A DNA stretch of 64,000 nucleotides from Pseudomonadota bacterium (GTDB taxonomy: Bacteria > Pseudomonadota > Gammaproteobacteria > Burkholderiales > Ferrovaceae), in NCBI GenBank assembly GCA_021805725.1, contig JAJZEH010000007.1, positions 1-64,000 of the forward strand. Reading direction: 5' to 3'. This document shows, one piece after another, positions 17,244 through 28,400 of this stretch. The position numbers were made by a program, and so were the translations under genes. Every line of letters starts with the position of its first letter. The stretch's first letter is position 1. The notes beneath the pieces were generated by a model, which did not search any database, was not told the DNA's origin, and was given only the letters and a program-made list of their open reading frames with translations.

Positions 17244-18302
17244 TCATTCAAGGGTGTCCTGAAGCGCATCCAGAAACCGTTGGTTTTCGTCGGAAGTGCC
17301 CACAGTCACCCGCAAACAGTCTGCCAAAAGCGGATGCGCGGCACTCAAGTTCTTGATCAATATACCACGATGCCGTAGGCCGTCAAAGATGCGTGGGGCC
17401 TGTGCTACGCGGAACAGCAGAAAATTGGCATCGCTGGGATACACCGTCACCCCTGCAAAGGCGGCCAGCTGCCGCGCCAGAATGCCCCGTTGTTGCCGGA
17501 TATGGTCGGCCTGCGCCTGCAGGACCGCTTCGTGCGAAAGGACCTCCAGCGCAACGGCCTGGTCCAGCATCGAGATGTTGTACGGCAGCCTGACCTTGTC
17601 GATTTGCCCCACAATTTCGACCGGACCGGACAAAAAACCCAGCCTGATCCCGGCAAGCCCCAGCTTTGATACGGTACGCATCACCAACAGGTTGGGGAAG
17701 GCCAGGAGGCGTGGCAAAAAGGACTGGTCAGTAAACGGAAAATAGGCCTCGTCAATCACGACGAGCCCAGGGGCACGGCGAATGACTTCTTCCAGAACCT
17801 CTGCATCAAAGTGGTTGCCGGTAGGGTTATTGGGGTAAGCAATAAAGACCAGGGCGGGCTCTTCGCGTTCCATGGCGGAGAAGAGCGCCGCACCGTCGAG
17901 CGTGAAGTCGGCCTTGAGCGGCACCCCGACGAAACGCATTCCCACAAAAGTGGCGATCATGCGGAACATCACGAAGGCGGGCTCCACCCCCAAAATCACG
18001 GCGCCCGGCTTGGCTACCGTCAGCGCAATCATCTGGATCAGCTCGTCGGACCCGTTTCCCAGCACCATGGCTGCCGCGGGATCGATGCCCATGGTCTGGC
18101 GCAACAACGCCTTGAGCGCCTCTGGATTGGCATCGGGGTAGCGGTTGACTTCCAGGGTCGACAGGCGTCGGGCGATGGCGCTGCGCAGCTCGTTGGGCAG
18201 CACATAGGGATTTTCCATCGCGTCGAGTTTGATCATCCCTTCGGCAGAAGCTACAGCATAGGCAGAGAGCCCCTTGATTTCATCGCGAATGCAGTCCTTC
18301 AA
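17244..18302 (-). CDS. hisC: Histidinol-phosphate aminotransferase
   Basis: A PLP-dependent fold type I enzyme of 352 residues. Features are LGNGSDELIQM, IAYPNNPTGNHF, VIDEAYFPF, the PLP-lysine segment TVSKLGLAGIRLGF, and a C-terminal RVTVGTSDENQRFLDAL. Three bases lie between hisD and hisC. This is the first gene after hisGD. Confidence 0.95.
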   Translation of the reverse strand: MKDCIRDEIKGLSAYAVASAEGMIKLDAMENPYVLPNELRSAIARRLSTLEVNRYPDANPEALKALLRQTMGIDPAAAMVLGNGSDELIQMIALTVAKPGAVILGVEPAFVMFRMIATFVGMRFVGVPLKADFTLDGAALFSAMEREEPALVFIAYPNNPTGNHFDAEVLEEVIRRAPGLVVIDEAYFPFTDQSFLPRLLAFPNLLVMRTVSKLGLAGIRLGFLSGPVEIVGQIDKVRLPYNISMLDQAVALEVLSHEAVLQAQADHIRQQRGILARQLAAFAGVTVYPSDANFLLFRVAQAPRIFDGLRHRGILIKNLSAAHPLLADCLRVTVGTSDENQRFLDALQDTLE

Positions 18303-18305
18303 CGG

Positions 18306-19600
18306 TCACTCTCCGCAACGATAGGCTGCGGAACGCGCATGGGCCGGAAGCCCTTCCCGTTCTGCCAGCACCTGGGCCACTTCGCCCAGGGTATGCGCTC
18401 CCTTTTGCGACATCTTGATGATGCTGGTCCGCTTCTGAAAATCATAGACTCCCAGCGGGGATGCAAAACGGGCGGTACGGCCCGTGGGCAGGACGTGGTT
18501 GGGACCCGCGCAGTAATCGCCCAGCGCCTCTGAACTATACGGCCCCACAAACACCGCTCCGGCATGCCGGATTGACTTCAACCAGCGCTCTGCATCCGCC
18601 ACTGAAAGCTCCAGATGCTCGGGTGCGATCTGATTTGAAATCGCGCAGGCTTCCTCCAGATCGCGTACCTGAATCAGTGCACCGCGGTTTTCCAGGGAGG
18701 TTTCGATCACCGCGCGACGCGGCATGGTTTCAATCAACTGGCAAATGGCCACCTCGACCCGATCCAGATAGTCTGCATCGGGGCATAGCAGGATGGATTG
18801 CGCCAGCTCGTCATGCTCCGCCTGGGAAAACAGGTCCATAGCCACCCATTCCGGGGGAGTGGCGCCGTCGGCGATCACCAGAATCTCGGACGGGCCTGCC
18901 ACCATGTCGATGCCCACCACCCCGAACACGCGTCGTTTTGCCGCAGCCACGAAGGCATTGCCAGGCCCGACAATCTTGTCCACGGCAGGGATGGTCGCCG
19001 TGCCAAAGGCCAGCGCAGCCACGGCCTGGGCACCACCCACGGTGAAGACACGCGTCACGCCTCCCAGCGCAGCTGCAGCCAGCACCAGTTCGTTGCGGAC
19101 ACCGTCGGGGGTGGGCACGACCATGATGATTTCCCGCACGCCTGCCACATTGGCCGGGATGGCGTTCATCAGAACCGATGAAGGATAGGCAGCCTTGCCT
19201 CCGGGTACGTAAAGACCCACACGATCCAGTGCCGTTACCTGCTGGCCCAGCACCGTGCCATCGGCTTCGGCGTAGGTCCAGGTTTCATTTTTCTGTCGCT
19301 CGTGGAACAAACGGATGCGTCGCGCCGCCTCCATCAAGGCAGCGCGCTGCTGCGCGGGCAGCCCTTCGAGCGTCTGCTGCAACAGGTCCGGGGAAAGCTC
19401 CAGTGCCGCGGCAGAATCTGCCTGCCACCGGTCAAAACGCCGGGTATATTCCAGCAACGCGGCGTCTCCCCGCTCCCTGACTTCTGCCACGATCCCGGCA
19501 ACGGCTTCGTCCACTGCTGGATCCTGTGCACTTTCAAAAGCAGTCAGATGTGCCAGGCCTGCGGCAAACCCGGGATCAGCGGAGTTGAGTCGACGCAGTT

Positions 19601-19604
<4 letters not shown>
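18306..19604 (-). CDS. hisD: Histidinol dehydrogenase
   Basis: Catalyses the last two oxidations to histidine using NAD and zinc. From the ATG at 19604 the protein has 432 residues, the family length, and it overlaps hisG by four bases (ATGA). A longer in-frame reading into hisG is not credible. Motifs: [49 protein letters not shown] and [21 protein letters not shown] with zinc and catalytic residues. Confidence 0.96.
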
Positions 19605-21793
<2,189 letters not shown>

Positions 21794-21820
21794 GATAGGT
21801 TTCCGTCAAAGACCCTGACC

Positions 21821-22576
21821 TTATGTTCGCAAGCGCCAACCGCTGCGCAATAACGCCAGGGTCGTCCATGATAAGGCCAAACAGGCACTTCCGACAATCA
21901 ACAGCGACTCCCAGGGAGAGACGTCACTGCCGCCCAAAAACCCGTAGCGAAAACCGTCAATCACGTAAAAGAAGGGATTGAAGCGGGAAAGGGCATTCCA
22001 GAAAGAGGGCAGCGAATGAATGCTGTAGAACGCCCCGGACAGAAAGGTCAGGGGTAGCACGATGAAGTTTTGCCACGCCGCCATCTGGTCGAATTTTTCT
22101 GCCCAGATGCCCGCCAGCACGCCCAGCGACCCCGACATAATCGTGGCCAAAAGCGCAAACACCATGATCCACAGCGGCGCCTTACCCGGAATCGGAAAGA
22201 AGAACCAGGCGGTCAATACCACCACCGACCCCACCAGCACGCCACGCACCACCGCAGCCAGCACATAGGCCCAGTAAAATTCCCAGTGGGAAAGTGGCGT
22301 GAGCAGGACAAACACAAGGTTGCCCGTCACCTTGGATTGAACCAGGCTTGAGGAACTGTTGGCAAAGGCATTCTGCAACATTGACATCATGGCCAACCCC
22401 GGAACGAGGAAAGCCGCATACGAAACGCCAGGGTAGACTTCCGCATGGTCGGCCATCACGTGAGAAAACACCAGGAGGTAGAGCAGTGTGGAGATGAGGG
22501 GGGCCAGAACGGTCTGCAGCGACACCTTCCAGAACCGCAGTACTTCCTTGAAGAACAGGGTCAGAAATCCGCGCAT
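21821..22576 (-). CDS. ABC-2 type transporter permease (YadH-like)
   Basis: A 251-residue inner-membrane protein with six hydrophobic segments and the ABC-2 signature AGIWAEKFDQMAAWQNFIVLPLTFLSG, followed by FYSIHSLP. It is paired with the ATPase three bases upstream. This two-gene exporter sits between mla and bolA-murA in many betaproteobacteria. Its substrate is unknown, and the placement among lipid and wall genes suggests an envelope component. Confidence 0.88.
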   Translation of the reverse strand: MRGFLTLFFKEVLRFWKVSLQTVLAPLISTLLYLLVFSHVMADHAEVYPGVSYAAFLVPGLAMMSMLQNAFANSSSSLVQSKVTGNLVFVLLTPLSHWEFYWAYVLAAVVRGVLVGSVVVLTAWFFFPIPGKAPLWIMVFALLATIMSGSLGVLAGIWAEKFDQMAAWQNFIVLPLTFLSGAFYSIHSLPSFWNALSRFNPFFYVIDGFRYGFLGGSDVSPWESLLIVGSACLALSWTTLALLRSGWRLRT

Positions 22577-22579
22577 TCG

Positions 22580-23320
22580 TTATGCCCTGGCCTTGATTCC
22601 GCCATCCCGCATGATGGCCACGAACACGTCTTCCAGGCTGCCCAGGGCGCGGGACTGCAACAAGTGCTGCGTGGTATCCAGTGCAACGATCTGCCCTTGC
22701 TTGAGAATGGCCACACGGCGACAGAGTGACTCGGCCTCCTCCAGATAATGCGTCGTCAGCAAAATCGTATGACCCTCGCGATTCAGACGCTGAATGAATT
22801 TCCAGAGACTCTGTCGCAGCTCCACATCCACACCGGCAGTGGGCTCATCCAGAACGATGACCGGTGGCCGGTGGACCAGTGCCTGCGCAATCAGCACGCG
22901 TCGCTTCATGCCACCCGAAAGGGTCCGCATGTTGGCGTGCGCTTTGTCGGCAAGTTGCAGGTTGTGCAGGATGTCGTCGATCCAGTCGTCATTACGCGCC
23001 AAGCCAAAGTACCCGGACTGGATTTCCAATGCTTCGCGGACCGTAAAGAACGGATCGAAAACAAGCTCCTGAGGCACTACACCCAGATTTCGACGCGCCT
23101 GCTGATAATCCCGCGCCACATCAAAACCCATGACCTTGAGCGTTCCCGCGTCGGGAACCGACAATCCTGCCAGCAAGTTGATCAACGTTGTCTTTCCGGC
23201 GCCGTTGGGGCCCAACAGGCCAAAGAAATCGCCTGCCTCCACCGTCAGATCCACTGACCTCAGGGCATGCACAGTTCCAAAATGCTTGTCAGCGCCGTGA
23301 ATTTCGATGGCAGCAGTCAT
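22580..23320 (-). CDS. ABC transporter ATP-binding protein (YadG-like)
   Basis: A 246-residue nucleotide-binding subunit with Walker [11 protein letters not shown]-loop in VVPQELVFDPFFTVREAL, signature LSGGMKRR, Walker B VIVLDEPTAGVD, and a switch His in ILLTTHYLEEAE. It pairs with the ABC-2 permease gene downstream. Confidence 0.92.
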   Translation of the reverse strand: MTAAIEIHGADKHFGTVHALRSVDLTVEAGDFFGLLGPNGAGKTTLINLLAGLSVPDAGTLKVMGFDVARDYQQARRNLGVVPQELVFDPFFTVREALEIQSGYFGLARNDDWIDDILHNLQLADKAHANMRTLSGGMKRRVLIAQALVHRPPVIVLDEPTAGVDVELRQSLWKFIQRLNREGHTILLTTHYLEEAESLCRRVAILKQGQIVALDTTQHLLQSRALGSLEDVFVAIMRDGGIKARA

Positions 23321-23340
23321 ACCGGGAACGTCAGGAATAT

Positions 23341-23634
23341 TCAGTCGGGAATGGCATGGTGATCAAGCAGAAAGGAGACGCCGTACAGTTCCGCCAGAAC
23401 GCGCAAATTATCCGGCACCCCCTCAAAGGTCACCGTGCGTCCTGCGGCCTCGGCTTCGCGCCGCCATTGCAGCATGAGCGCAAGTGCCGAAGAATCGATA
23501 TCAGTCGCCCCCGAAAAATCCACGGTTACATCCATGCTGGCGACGACGGACTTGGCCTCGCTGAGCACGGCGGCGGCTGAATCCATGACCAACGGGCCCG
23601 AAAGCGCGAGCCTCTGGCCCTCCAGCTTGATCAT
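23341..23634 (-). CDS. mlaB: MlaB-like STAS domain protein
   Basis: 97 residues forming one STAS domain, with the conserved DSSALALMLQWRREAEAAGR segment. MlaB binds MlaF and stimulates the MlaFEDB lipid transporter. It overlaps mlaC by four bases and ends the mla operon. Confidence 0.87.
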   Translation of the reverse strand: MIKLEGQRLALSGPLVMDSAAAVLSEAKSVVASMDVTVDFSGATDIDSSALALMLQWRREAEAAGRTVTFEGVPDNLRVLAELYGVSFLLDHHAIPD

Positions 23635-24251
23635 CGTTTGTCTGCCAGCTTGCGTTTGTCGTCCAGGGCTTTAATGAGCCCATCCAGCCCATTGCGGCGC
23701 ACGATATCGGTGAATTCACTGCGGTAGTTGGTGACGAGGCTGACGCCATCAACCCGGATGTCGTAAACCTTCCAGCCATCGCCCGTCTTTTCCATGCTGT
23801 AATCGATGGGAATGGTCTGCCCCCCGGAAGGCACAATGGCCGAATGAACCACGGCTTCCGTTCCACCGGTTTGATTTTCGGTACCCTTGATCTGCACGAC
23901 CTGATCCTTGTATTGCGACAGGGAGGTGGCATAAGTTCGGACCAGCAAATCCCTGAATTCATCCACCAACTGTTTTTGTTGGTCCGCAGAGGCCTGATTC
24001 CAGTTTCTCCCCACGGCCAATCGGGTCATTCGCGTGAAATCGAAATGTGGCAACACCTTTTGGTCAATCAGCGCGTAGGCCTTGCTGCGATCCCCCGACT
24101 GGATGCCCTTGTCCGTCTTGATGGAGGCAATAACCTCCTCGGCAGTCTTGCGAATCACTTCATCGGGCGGAACCTCCGCACCCAATGCGTTTAAACCCAT
24201 CAGCAGCAATGCGAGCCCAGCCACGCCTGCGCTTTTCCATATCGCTTTCAC
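23631..24251 (-). CDS. mlaC: Periplasmic phospholipid-binding protein MlaC
   Basis: A 206-residue precursor with signal peptide (LALLLMGLNALGA-EVPPDE). The mature part is a Tol-Tol-Ttg2/MlaC domain: LPHFDFTRMTRLAVGRNW, FRDLLVRTYATSLSQY, and DGWKVYDIRVDGVSLVTNYRSEF. It shuttles phospholipid between the outer-membrane MlaA complex and the inner-membrane MlaFEDB. mlaA, often found between mlaD and mlaC in relatives, is missing: mlaD and mlaC overlap by four bases. Confidence 0.93.
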   Translation of the reverse strand: MKAIWKSAGVAGLALLLMGLNALGAEVPPDEVIRKTAEEVIASIKTDKGIQSGDRSKAYALIDQKVLPHFDFTRMTRLAVGRNWNQASADQQKQLVDEFRDLLVRTYATSLSQYKDQVVQIKGTENQTGGTEAVVHSAIVPSGGQTIPIDYSMEKTGDGWKVYDIRVDGVSLVTNYRSEFTDIVRRNGLDGLIKALDDKRKLADKR

Positions 24252-24730
24252 TTTGGCGCCCCCTTTTCAGCCCCGCCATCCTGGGCCTTGTTGAACAAAA
24301 ACTGTCCGATCAGCCGCTCCAAAACCACCGCGCCCTGAACCAGCTTGATTTCGTCGCCGTCTTTCAGCATTTTTTCATCACCGCCGGCATCCAGGCCAAT
24401 ATACTGCTCGCCCAAAATCCCCGAGGTCAGGACCGATGCGGACGTGTCCTTTGGAAACGGAAACTTCGTGTCTATCGCCATCTGGACCTCGGCGTTATAG
24501 TGCACCGGATCAAAGCTGACGGACTTCACGCGACCCACCAACACCCCAGCGCTGCGCACTGGCGCCCGTTCCTTGAGCTGTCCGATGTTGTCAAAATGTG
24601 CAATCACGGTATAAGTACTGCCACTCCCACCCGCGCTCAAGTTGCCCACCTTGAACCCTAGCATCAGGAAGGAAAAAAAACCAAGCAGGACAAAAATACC
24701 CACCCACAAATTCAATGTGCTGCGCGCCAT
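24248..24730 (-). CDS. mlaD: MCE-domain lipid transport protein MlaD
   Basis: 160 residues: an N-terminal membrane helix (about 8-28), then one MCE domain (YTVIAHFDNIGQLKERAPVR, VLVGRVKSVSF, SGILGEQYIGLDAG). It forms the hexameric periplasmic ring of MlaFEDB. The ATG at 24730 shares one base with the mlaE stop (TGATG), preferred over a GTG nine bases upstream. Confidence 0.94.
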   Translation of the reverse strand: MARSTLNLWVGIFVLLGFFSFLMLGFKVGNLSAGGSGSTYTVIAHFDNIGQLKERAPVRSAGVLVGRVKSVSFDPVHYNAEVQMAIDTKFPFPKDTSASVLTSGILGEQYIGLDAGGDEKMLKDGDEIKLVQGAVVLERLIGQFLFNKAQDGGAEKGAPK

Positions 24731-25530
24731 CAGTTCCACCCTTTCAGCATAAATGCAGTCAATACCAGATCCAACGCCAGAATCGCCAGAGACGAACTCA
24801 CCACGGTACGGGTGGTTGCGCCTGAAACCCCCTCAGCAGTGGGCGGGGCCTCATAGCCTTCAAATGTGGCTATGGCAGAAACCGCGATCCCAAACACCAA
24901 ACTTTTGATGATACCGTTGACGATGTCGTGTCGAAAATCCACTGCAGCCTGCATCTGCGACCAGAAGGCACCATCATCCACGCCAATCAGCACCACTGCA
25001 ACCAGAAACCCGCCGATGATCCCCATGGCACTGAACAGCATCGCCAATAGGGGCATGGAGATGACGCCGCCCCAAAAACGCGGTGCAACGACCCGGGCAA
25101 TGGGGTTAATGGCCATCATTTCCATTGCCGACAACTGCTCCGTGGCCTTCATGAGTCCGATTTCCGCCGTAATTGCCGAGCCGGCCCGACTGGCAAACAG
25201 CAGCGCCGCCACCACGGGACCCAGTTCTCGCACCAGGGACAACGCCACCAGCACGCCTACGCTCTGCTCGGAACCATAATTTTGCAGCGTTTCGTGTCCC
25301 TGCAATCCCAAGACCATCCCGACGAACAACCCGGAAACCAGGATGATGATGAGGGACTGAACACCGGCATAAAAAATCTCGCGAATGACGAGATCAAAAC
25401 GCCGGAAGCTGGTGGCCGAATGCATCACCGTCAATCCCAGAAAGGCTGCCGTGGCCCCAACCCGCTCCACGATCCGCAACGTTTTGTCGCCTATCGACCT
25501 GATCCCGCGCACAGTTGCTTCCAACGCCAT
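24730..25530 (-). CDS. mlaE: MlaE permease of the phospholipid ABC transporter
   Basis: 266 residues, five hydrophobic helices. The family segment ELGPVVAALLFASRAGSAITAEIGLMKATEQLSAMEMM-like region is present (residues about 125-165), followed by PRFWGGVISMPLLAML. It pairs with MlaF upstream. Confidence 0.95.
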   Translation of the reverse strand: MALEATVRGIRSIGDKTLRIVERVGATAAFLGLTVMHSATSFRRFDLVIREIFYAGVQSLIIILVSGLFVGMVLGLQGHETLQNYGSEQSVGVLVALSLVRELGPVVAALLFASRAGSAITAEIGLMKATEQLSAMEMMAINPIARVVAPRFWGGVISMPLLAMLFSAMGIIGGFLVAVVLIGVDDGAFWSQMQAAVDFRHDIVNGIIKSLVFGIAVSAIATFEGYEAPPTAEGVSGATTRTVVSSSLAILALDLVLTAFMLKGWN

Positions 25531-25534
25531 GTTG

Positions 25535-26335
25535 TCAGGCCTCCTTCAACCCAAGATCGTCGGACATGGTCCGCGATGGATAGTGAAAAGGCATCGGGCC
25601 ATCGGCCTCTCCCCAGATGAATTGATGTACAAACGGCAGGGTAGAGGCACGAATCTGATCAGGCGTGCCTTGCGCGACAATGACCCCTTCCGACACAAAA
25701 TATACGTAATCGACAATTTTCAATGATTCCTGGACGTCGTGGGTCACCAGCACGGAAGTGGCCCCCAGCGCATCGTTAAGCCGTCGAATCAGCTGACCGA
25801 TGACCCCCAGGGATATGGGATCCAGCCCCGCAAAAGGCTCGTCGTACAGGATCAGTTCGGGATCGAGCGCTGTGGCACGCGCCAACGCCACCCTGCGCGC
25901 CATCCCTCCGGACATTTCTGAAGGCATCAGGGATTGCACCCCTCGCAGCCCCACTGCATTGAGCTTCATCAGCGTGAGGTCCCGAATGACGCTTTCAGGC
26001 AAATGGGTATGTTCACGCATCTGAAAGGCCACGTTGTCGTAGACCGAAAGATCCGTAAACAGGGCCCCAAACTGAAACAACATGCCCAGGCGTCGACGCA
26101 AAGCATAGAGCTCGTCCTGGCTCATGTCGTTGAGGTGTTGGCCAGCCACCATGACCGACCCGTCGCGCGCCTGCAACTGTCCCCCAATGAGCCGCAGCAA
26201 CGTGGTCTTTCCGCAGCCGCTCAGTCCCATGATGGCCACCAGGCTTCCCTTCGGGACCGTGAGGTTGATCCCTTTGAGAACCAGACGGCTGCCATAGCCA
26301 AAATTCAGATTGGAGATTTCTACCAGATTTGTCAC
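25535..26335 (-). CDS. mlaF: MlaF ATPase of the phospholipid ABC transporter
   Basis: 266 residues with Walker A GLSGCGKTTLLR, Q-loop MLFQFGALFTDLSVYDN, signature MSGGMARRVALARA, Walker B LILYDEPFAGLDP, and switch His VLVTHDVQES. The C-terminal extension (FVHQFIWGEADGPMPFHYPS) is typical of MlaF and wraps the partner subunit. First gene of mlaFEDCB. Confidence 0.95.
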   Translation of the reverse strand: MTNLVEISNLNFGYGSRLVLKGINLTVPKGSLVAIMGLSGCGKTTLLRLIGGQLQARDGSVMVAGQHLNDMSQDELYALRRRLGMLFQFGALFTDLSVYDNVAFQMREHTHLPESVIRDLTLMKLNAVGLRGVQSLMPSEMSGGMARRVALARATALDPELILYDEPFAGLDPISLGVIGQLIRRLNDALGATSVLVTHDVQESLKIVDYVYFVSEGVIVAQGTPDQIRASTLPFVHQFIWGEADGPMPFHYPSRTMSDDLGLKEA

Positions 26336-26406
26336 GACGATGACACAAAGTGCCTCAAGTTCAAACAGCGTATGTTAAACTACGGCAAGCATTGTGGCGA
26401 ATCGGG

Positions 26407-28377
26407 TTAACCTTGCAGAAGTCGCGTTTCGGCCTGTGCCAGCGATTCTGGCGTGCCCAGCAGGACGACCACGTCCATTGGAATGATCCGGGTATCCGCG
26501 CTGGGGCGCAAGCCCCGTATGCCGTGGCGTCGAATGGCCGTCACCTCGACCCCCAGCCTGTCGAGCATCAATTCCTCCAGCAATTTGCCGTTGGCATAGG
26601 CCCCATCTCCAACGACCACGGAATGCATTCTGGGTTGCGAGTGTTCTGCATTTTCAGCAGGATCGTCGGTAATGCCGCGAAAAAAGCCGCGCATCAGGTG
26701 ATATCGCTCGGAACGCACCTGGCGGATCCGCTTGAGCACCCGCGCTAGTGGCACCCCAAGCTCCAGCATGGCATGGGACGCCAGCATCAATGATCCTTCG
26801 AGAATTTCAGGCACGACTTCGGCAGCGCCAGCGTCCTTCAGACGATCCAGATCGGCATCGTCGAAGGTGCGCACGATGACAGGCAAACCGGGTTCCAGTT
26901 CCCGGGCATGATTGATGATTGCCAGAGAAACGGGCGTATCCGCAAAGGTCACCACAATCGCTGCCGCACGATGAAGTCCTGCAGCGATCAGCACCTCGCG
27001 TCGCCCTGCATCTCCAAAGACCACCGACTCCCCTGCCGTGGCCGCAGCGCGAACACGCTGCGGGTCCATGTCCAGTGCAATCACGGGCAGGCCTTCCTGC
27101 TCCAGAAAACGCGACAGGTTTTGACCACTCCGTCCATAACCACACACAATGACATGGCGTTGCACCCCATAGCTGCGGGCCGAGAGTTCATGCAGCGCCA
27201 ACGAACGCAGAGTCCATTCGCTTTCGCAACAATACATTACAATTCGGTCGCTCATCATGATGATCAGCGGTGACAGCAGCATGGAGATGACCATGGCCGT
27301 CAGGACGATTTGCATCGGCGCTGCTGGTAACAGGTGCAACCCCTCGGCTTGCGCCAGCAGCACAAATCCGAATTCACCGGCAGGTGCAATGGCAAGCGCC
27401 GTACGCAACGCCACGGAATCCAGATCGCCAAAAATCCGCCCCAAGGCATAGGCAATGATCAGTTTGAGTGCCAACAACCCAACAAGGACGGCCAATACCC
27501 AGGGCAGTTGCATCAGCACCACTGACGGATCAAGCAGCGTGCCAATCGTAATGAAAAACAGCCCGATGAGCACGTCCCTGAAGGGCTTGATGTAATCCTC
27601 GACCTGATACCGATAATCGGTTTCGGAAATCAGCACGCCGGAGATAAATGCTCCCAAAGCCAGCGAAAGACCCGCGCGTTGCGTCAGCCACGCCATGGCA
27701 AGCGTCACCAGGAGCACGTTGAGCACAAACACTTCTGACGATTTTTGGCGAGCCACCCAGTTGAACCATTTGCCCATCCATTTTTTCCCAAACCCCAGCA
27801 ACAAGGCCAGGGCCAGGGCAGCCTTGAAGGCTCCCAGCATCAGGATATTGACAAGAGCCCCGTGGTTTTCAGCCAGGGCGGGGATCAGGATCAGCAGGGG
27901 GACCACGGCCAGATCCTGAAACAGCAGGACGCCCATGATGCGTTGGCCGTGGGGCGATTTGAGTTCAAGACGCTCCGCCAGCAGGCGCGACATGATGGCC
28001 GTCGAGGACAGGGAAAGCGTCCCGGCCAGCGCGATGCTGCTTTGCCAATTGAGGCCCGAAGCATAGGCCAGGCCAAAGCAGGCCATCAGCGTAACGGCCA
28101 TCTGGGCTCCGCCCAACCCGAACACCGTGCGCCGCATGGCATACAGCTGGGCCAGGCTGAATTCCAGACCGACGGTAAACATCAAAAAGATCACGCCAAA
28201 CTCGGCCAAACCACGCGTTGCTTCATCCGGAGGTATCAAACCGGTGGCTTTCGGCCCGATCACAATGCCTGCCAGCAGGTATCCCAGCATGGCCGGAAGC
28301 CCCATGCGCCTGAACAGGGATACCGCCAAAATGGCGGCCAGCAGCAAAATCAGGACGAGTTCGAGCGTATCGTTCAT
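26407..28377 (-). CDS. Kef-type monovalent cation:proton antiporter (CPA2) with RCK domains
   Basis: 656 residues. Residues 1-390 form the CPA2 membrane domain of about 12 helices, including GLEFSLAQLYAMRR and the FQDLAVVPLLIL core segment with the conserved Asp. Residues about 410-530 are a TrkA-N/RCK nucleotide-binding domain (HVIVCGYGRSGQNLSRFLE). Residues about 565-650 are a TrkA-C-like domain. Domain order resembles YbaL/KefB. The ion (K or Na) is not readable. The start lies 23 bases from divergent kdsD, and a TATACT -10 on this strand predicts a nearly leaderless mRNA. Confidence 0.88.
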   Translation of the reverse strand: MNDTLELVLILLLAAILAVSLFRRMGLPAMLGYLLAGIVIGPKATGLIPPDEATRGLAEFGVIFLMFTVGLEFSLAQLYAMRRTVFGLGGAQMAVTLMACFGLAYASGLNWQSSIALAGTLSLSSTAIMSRLLAERLELKSPHGQRIMGVLLFQDLAVVPLLILIPALAENHGALVNILMLGAFKAALALALLLGFGKKWMGKWFNWVARQKSSEVFVLNVLLVTLAMAWLTQRAGLSLALGAFISGVLISETDYRYQVEDYIKPFRDVLIGLFFITIGTLLDPSVVLMQLPWVLAVLVGLLALKLIIAYALGRIFGDLDSVALRTALAIAPAGEFGFVLLAQAEGLHLLPAAPMQIVLTAMVISMLLSPLIIMMSDRIVMYCCESEWTLRSLALHELSARSYGVQRHVIVCGYGRSGQNLSRFLEQEGLPVIALDMDPQRVRAAATAGESVVFGDAGRREVLIAAGLHRAAAIVVTFADTPVSLAIINHARELEPGLPVIVRTFDDADLDRLKDAGAAEVVPEILEGSLMLASHAMLELGVPLARVLKRIRQVRSERYHLMRGFFRGITDDPAENAEHSQPRMHSVVVGDGAYANGKLLEELMLDRLGVEVTAIRRHGIRGLRPSADTRIIPMDVVVLLGTPESLAQAETRLLQG

Positions 28378-28384
28378 ACCCTCA

Positions 28385-28392
28385 AGTATAAT
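28385..28392. promoter_or_regulatory. Overlapping divergent -10 elements between the antiporter gene and kdsD
   Basis: AGTATAAT reads TATAAT on the plus strand (28387-28392) and TATACT on the minus strand (28390-28385). Both would start transcripts at or within a couple of bases of the annotated start codons (28401 plus, 28377 minus). The -35 regions are weak on both strands. Confidence 0.45.
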
Positions 28393-28400
28393 TGTTCGCT

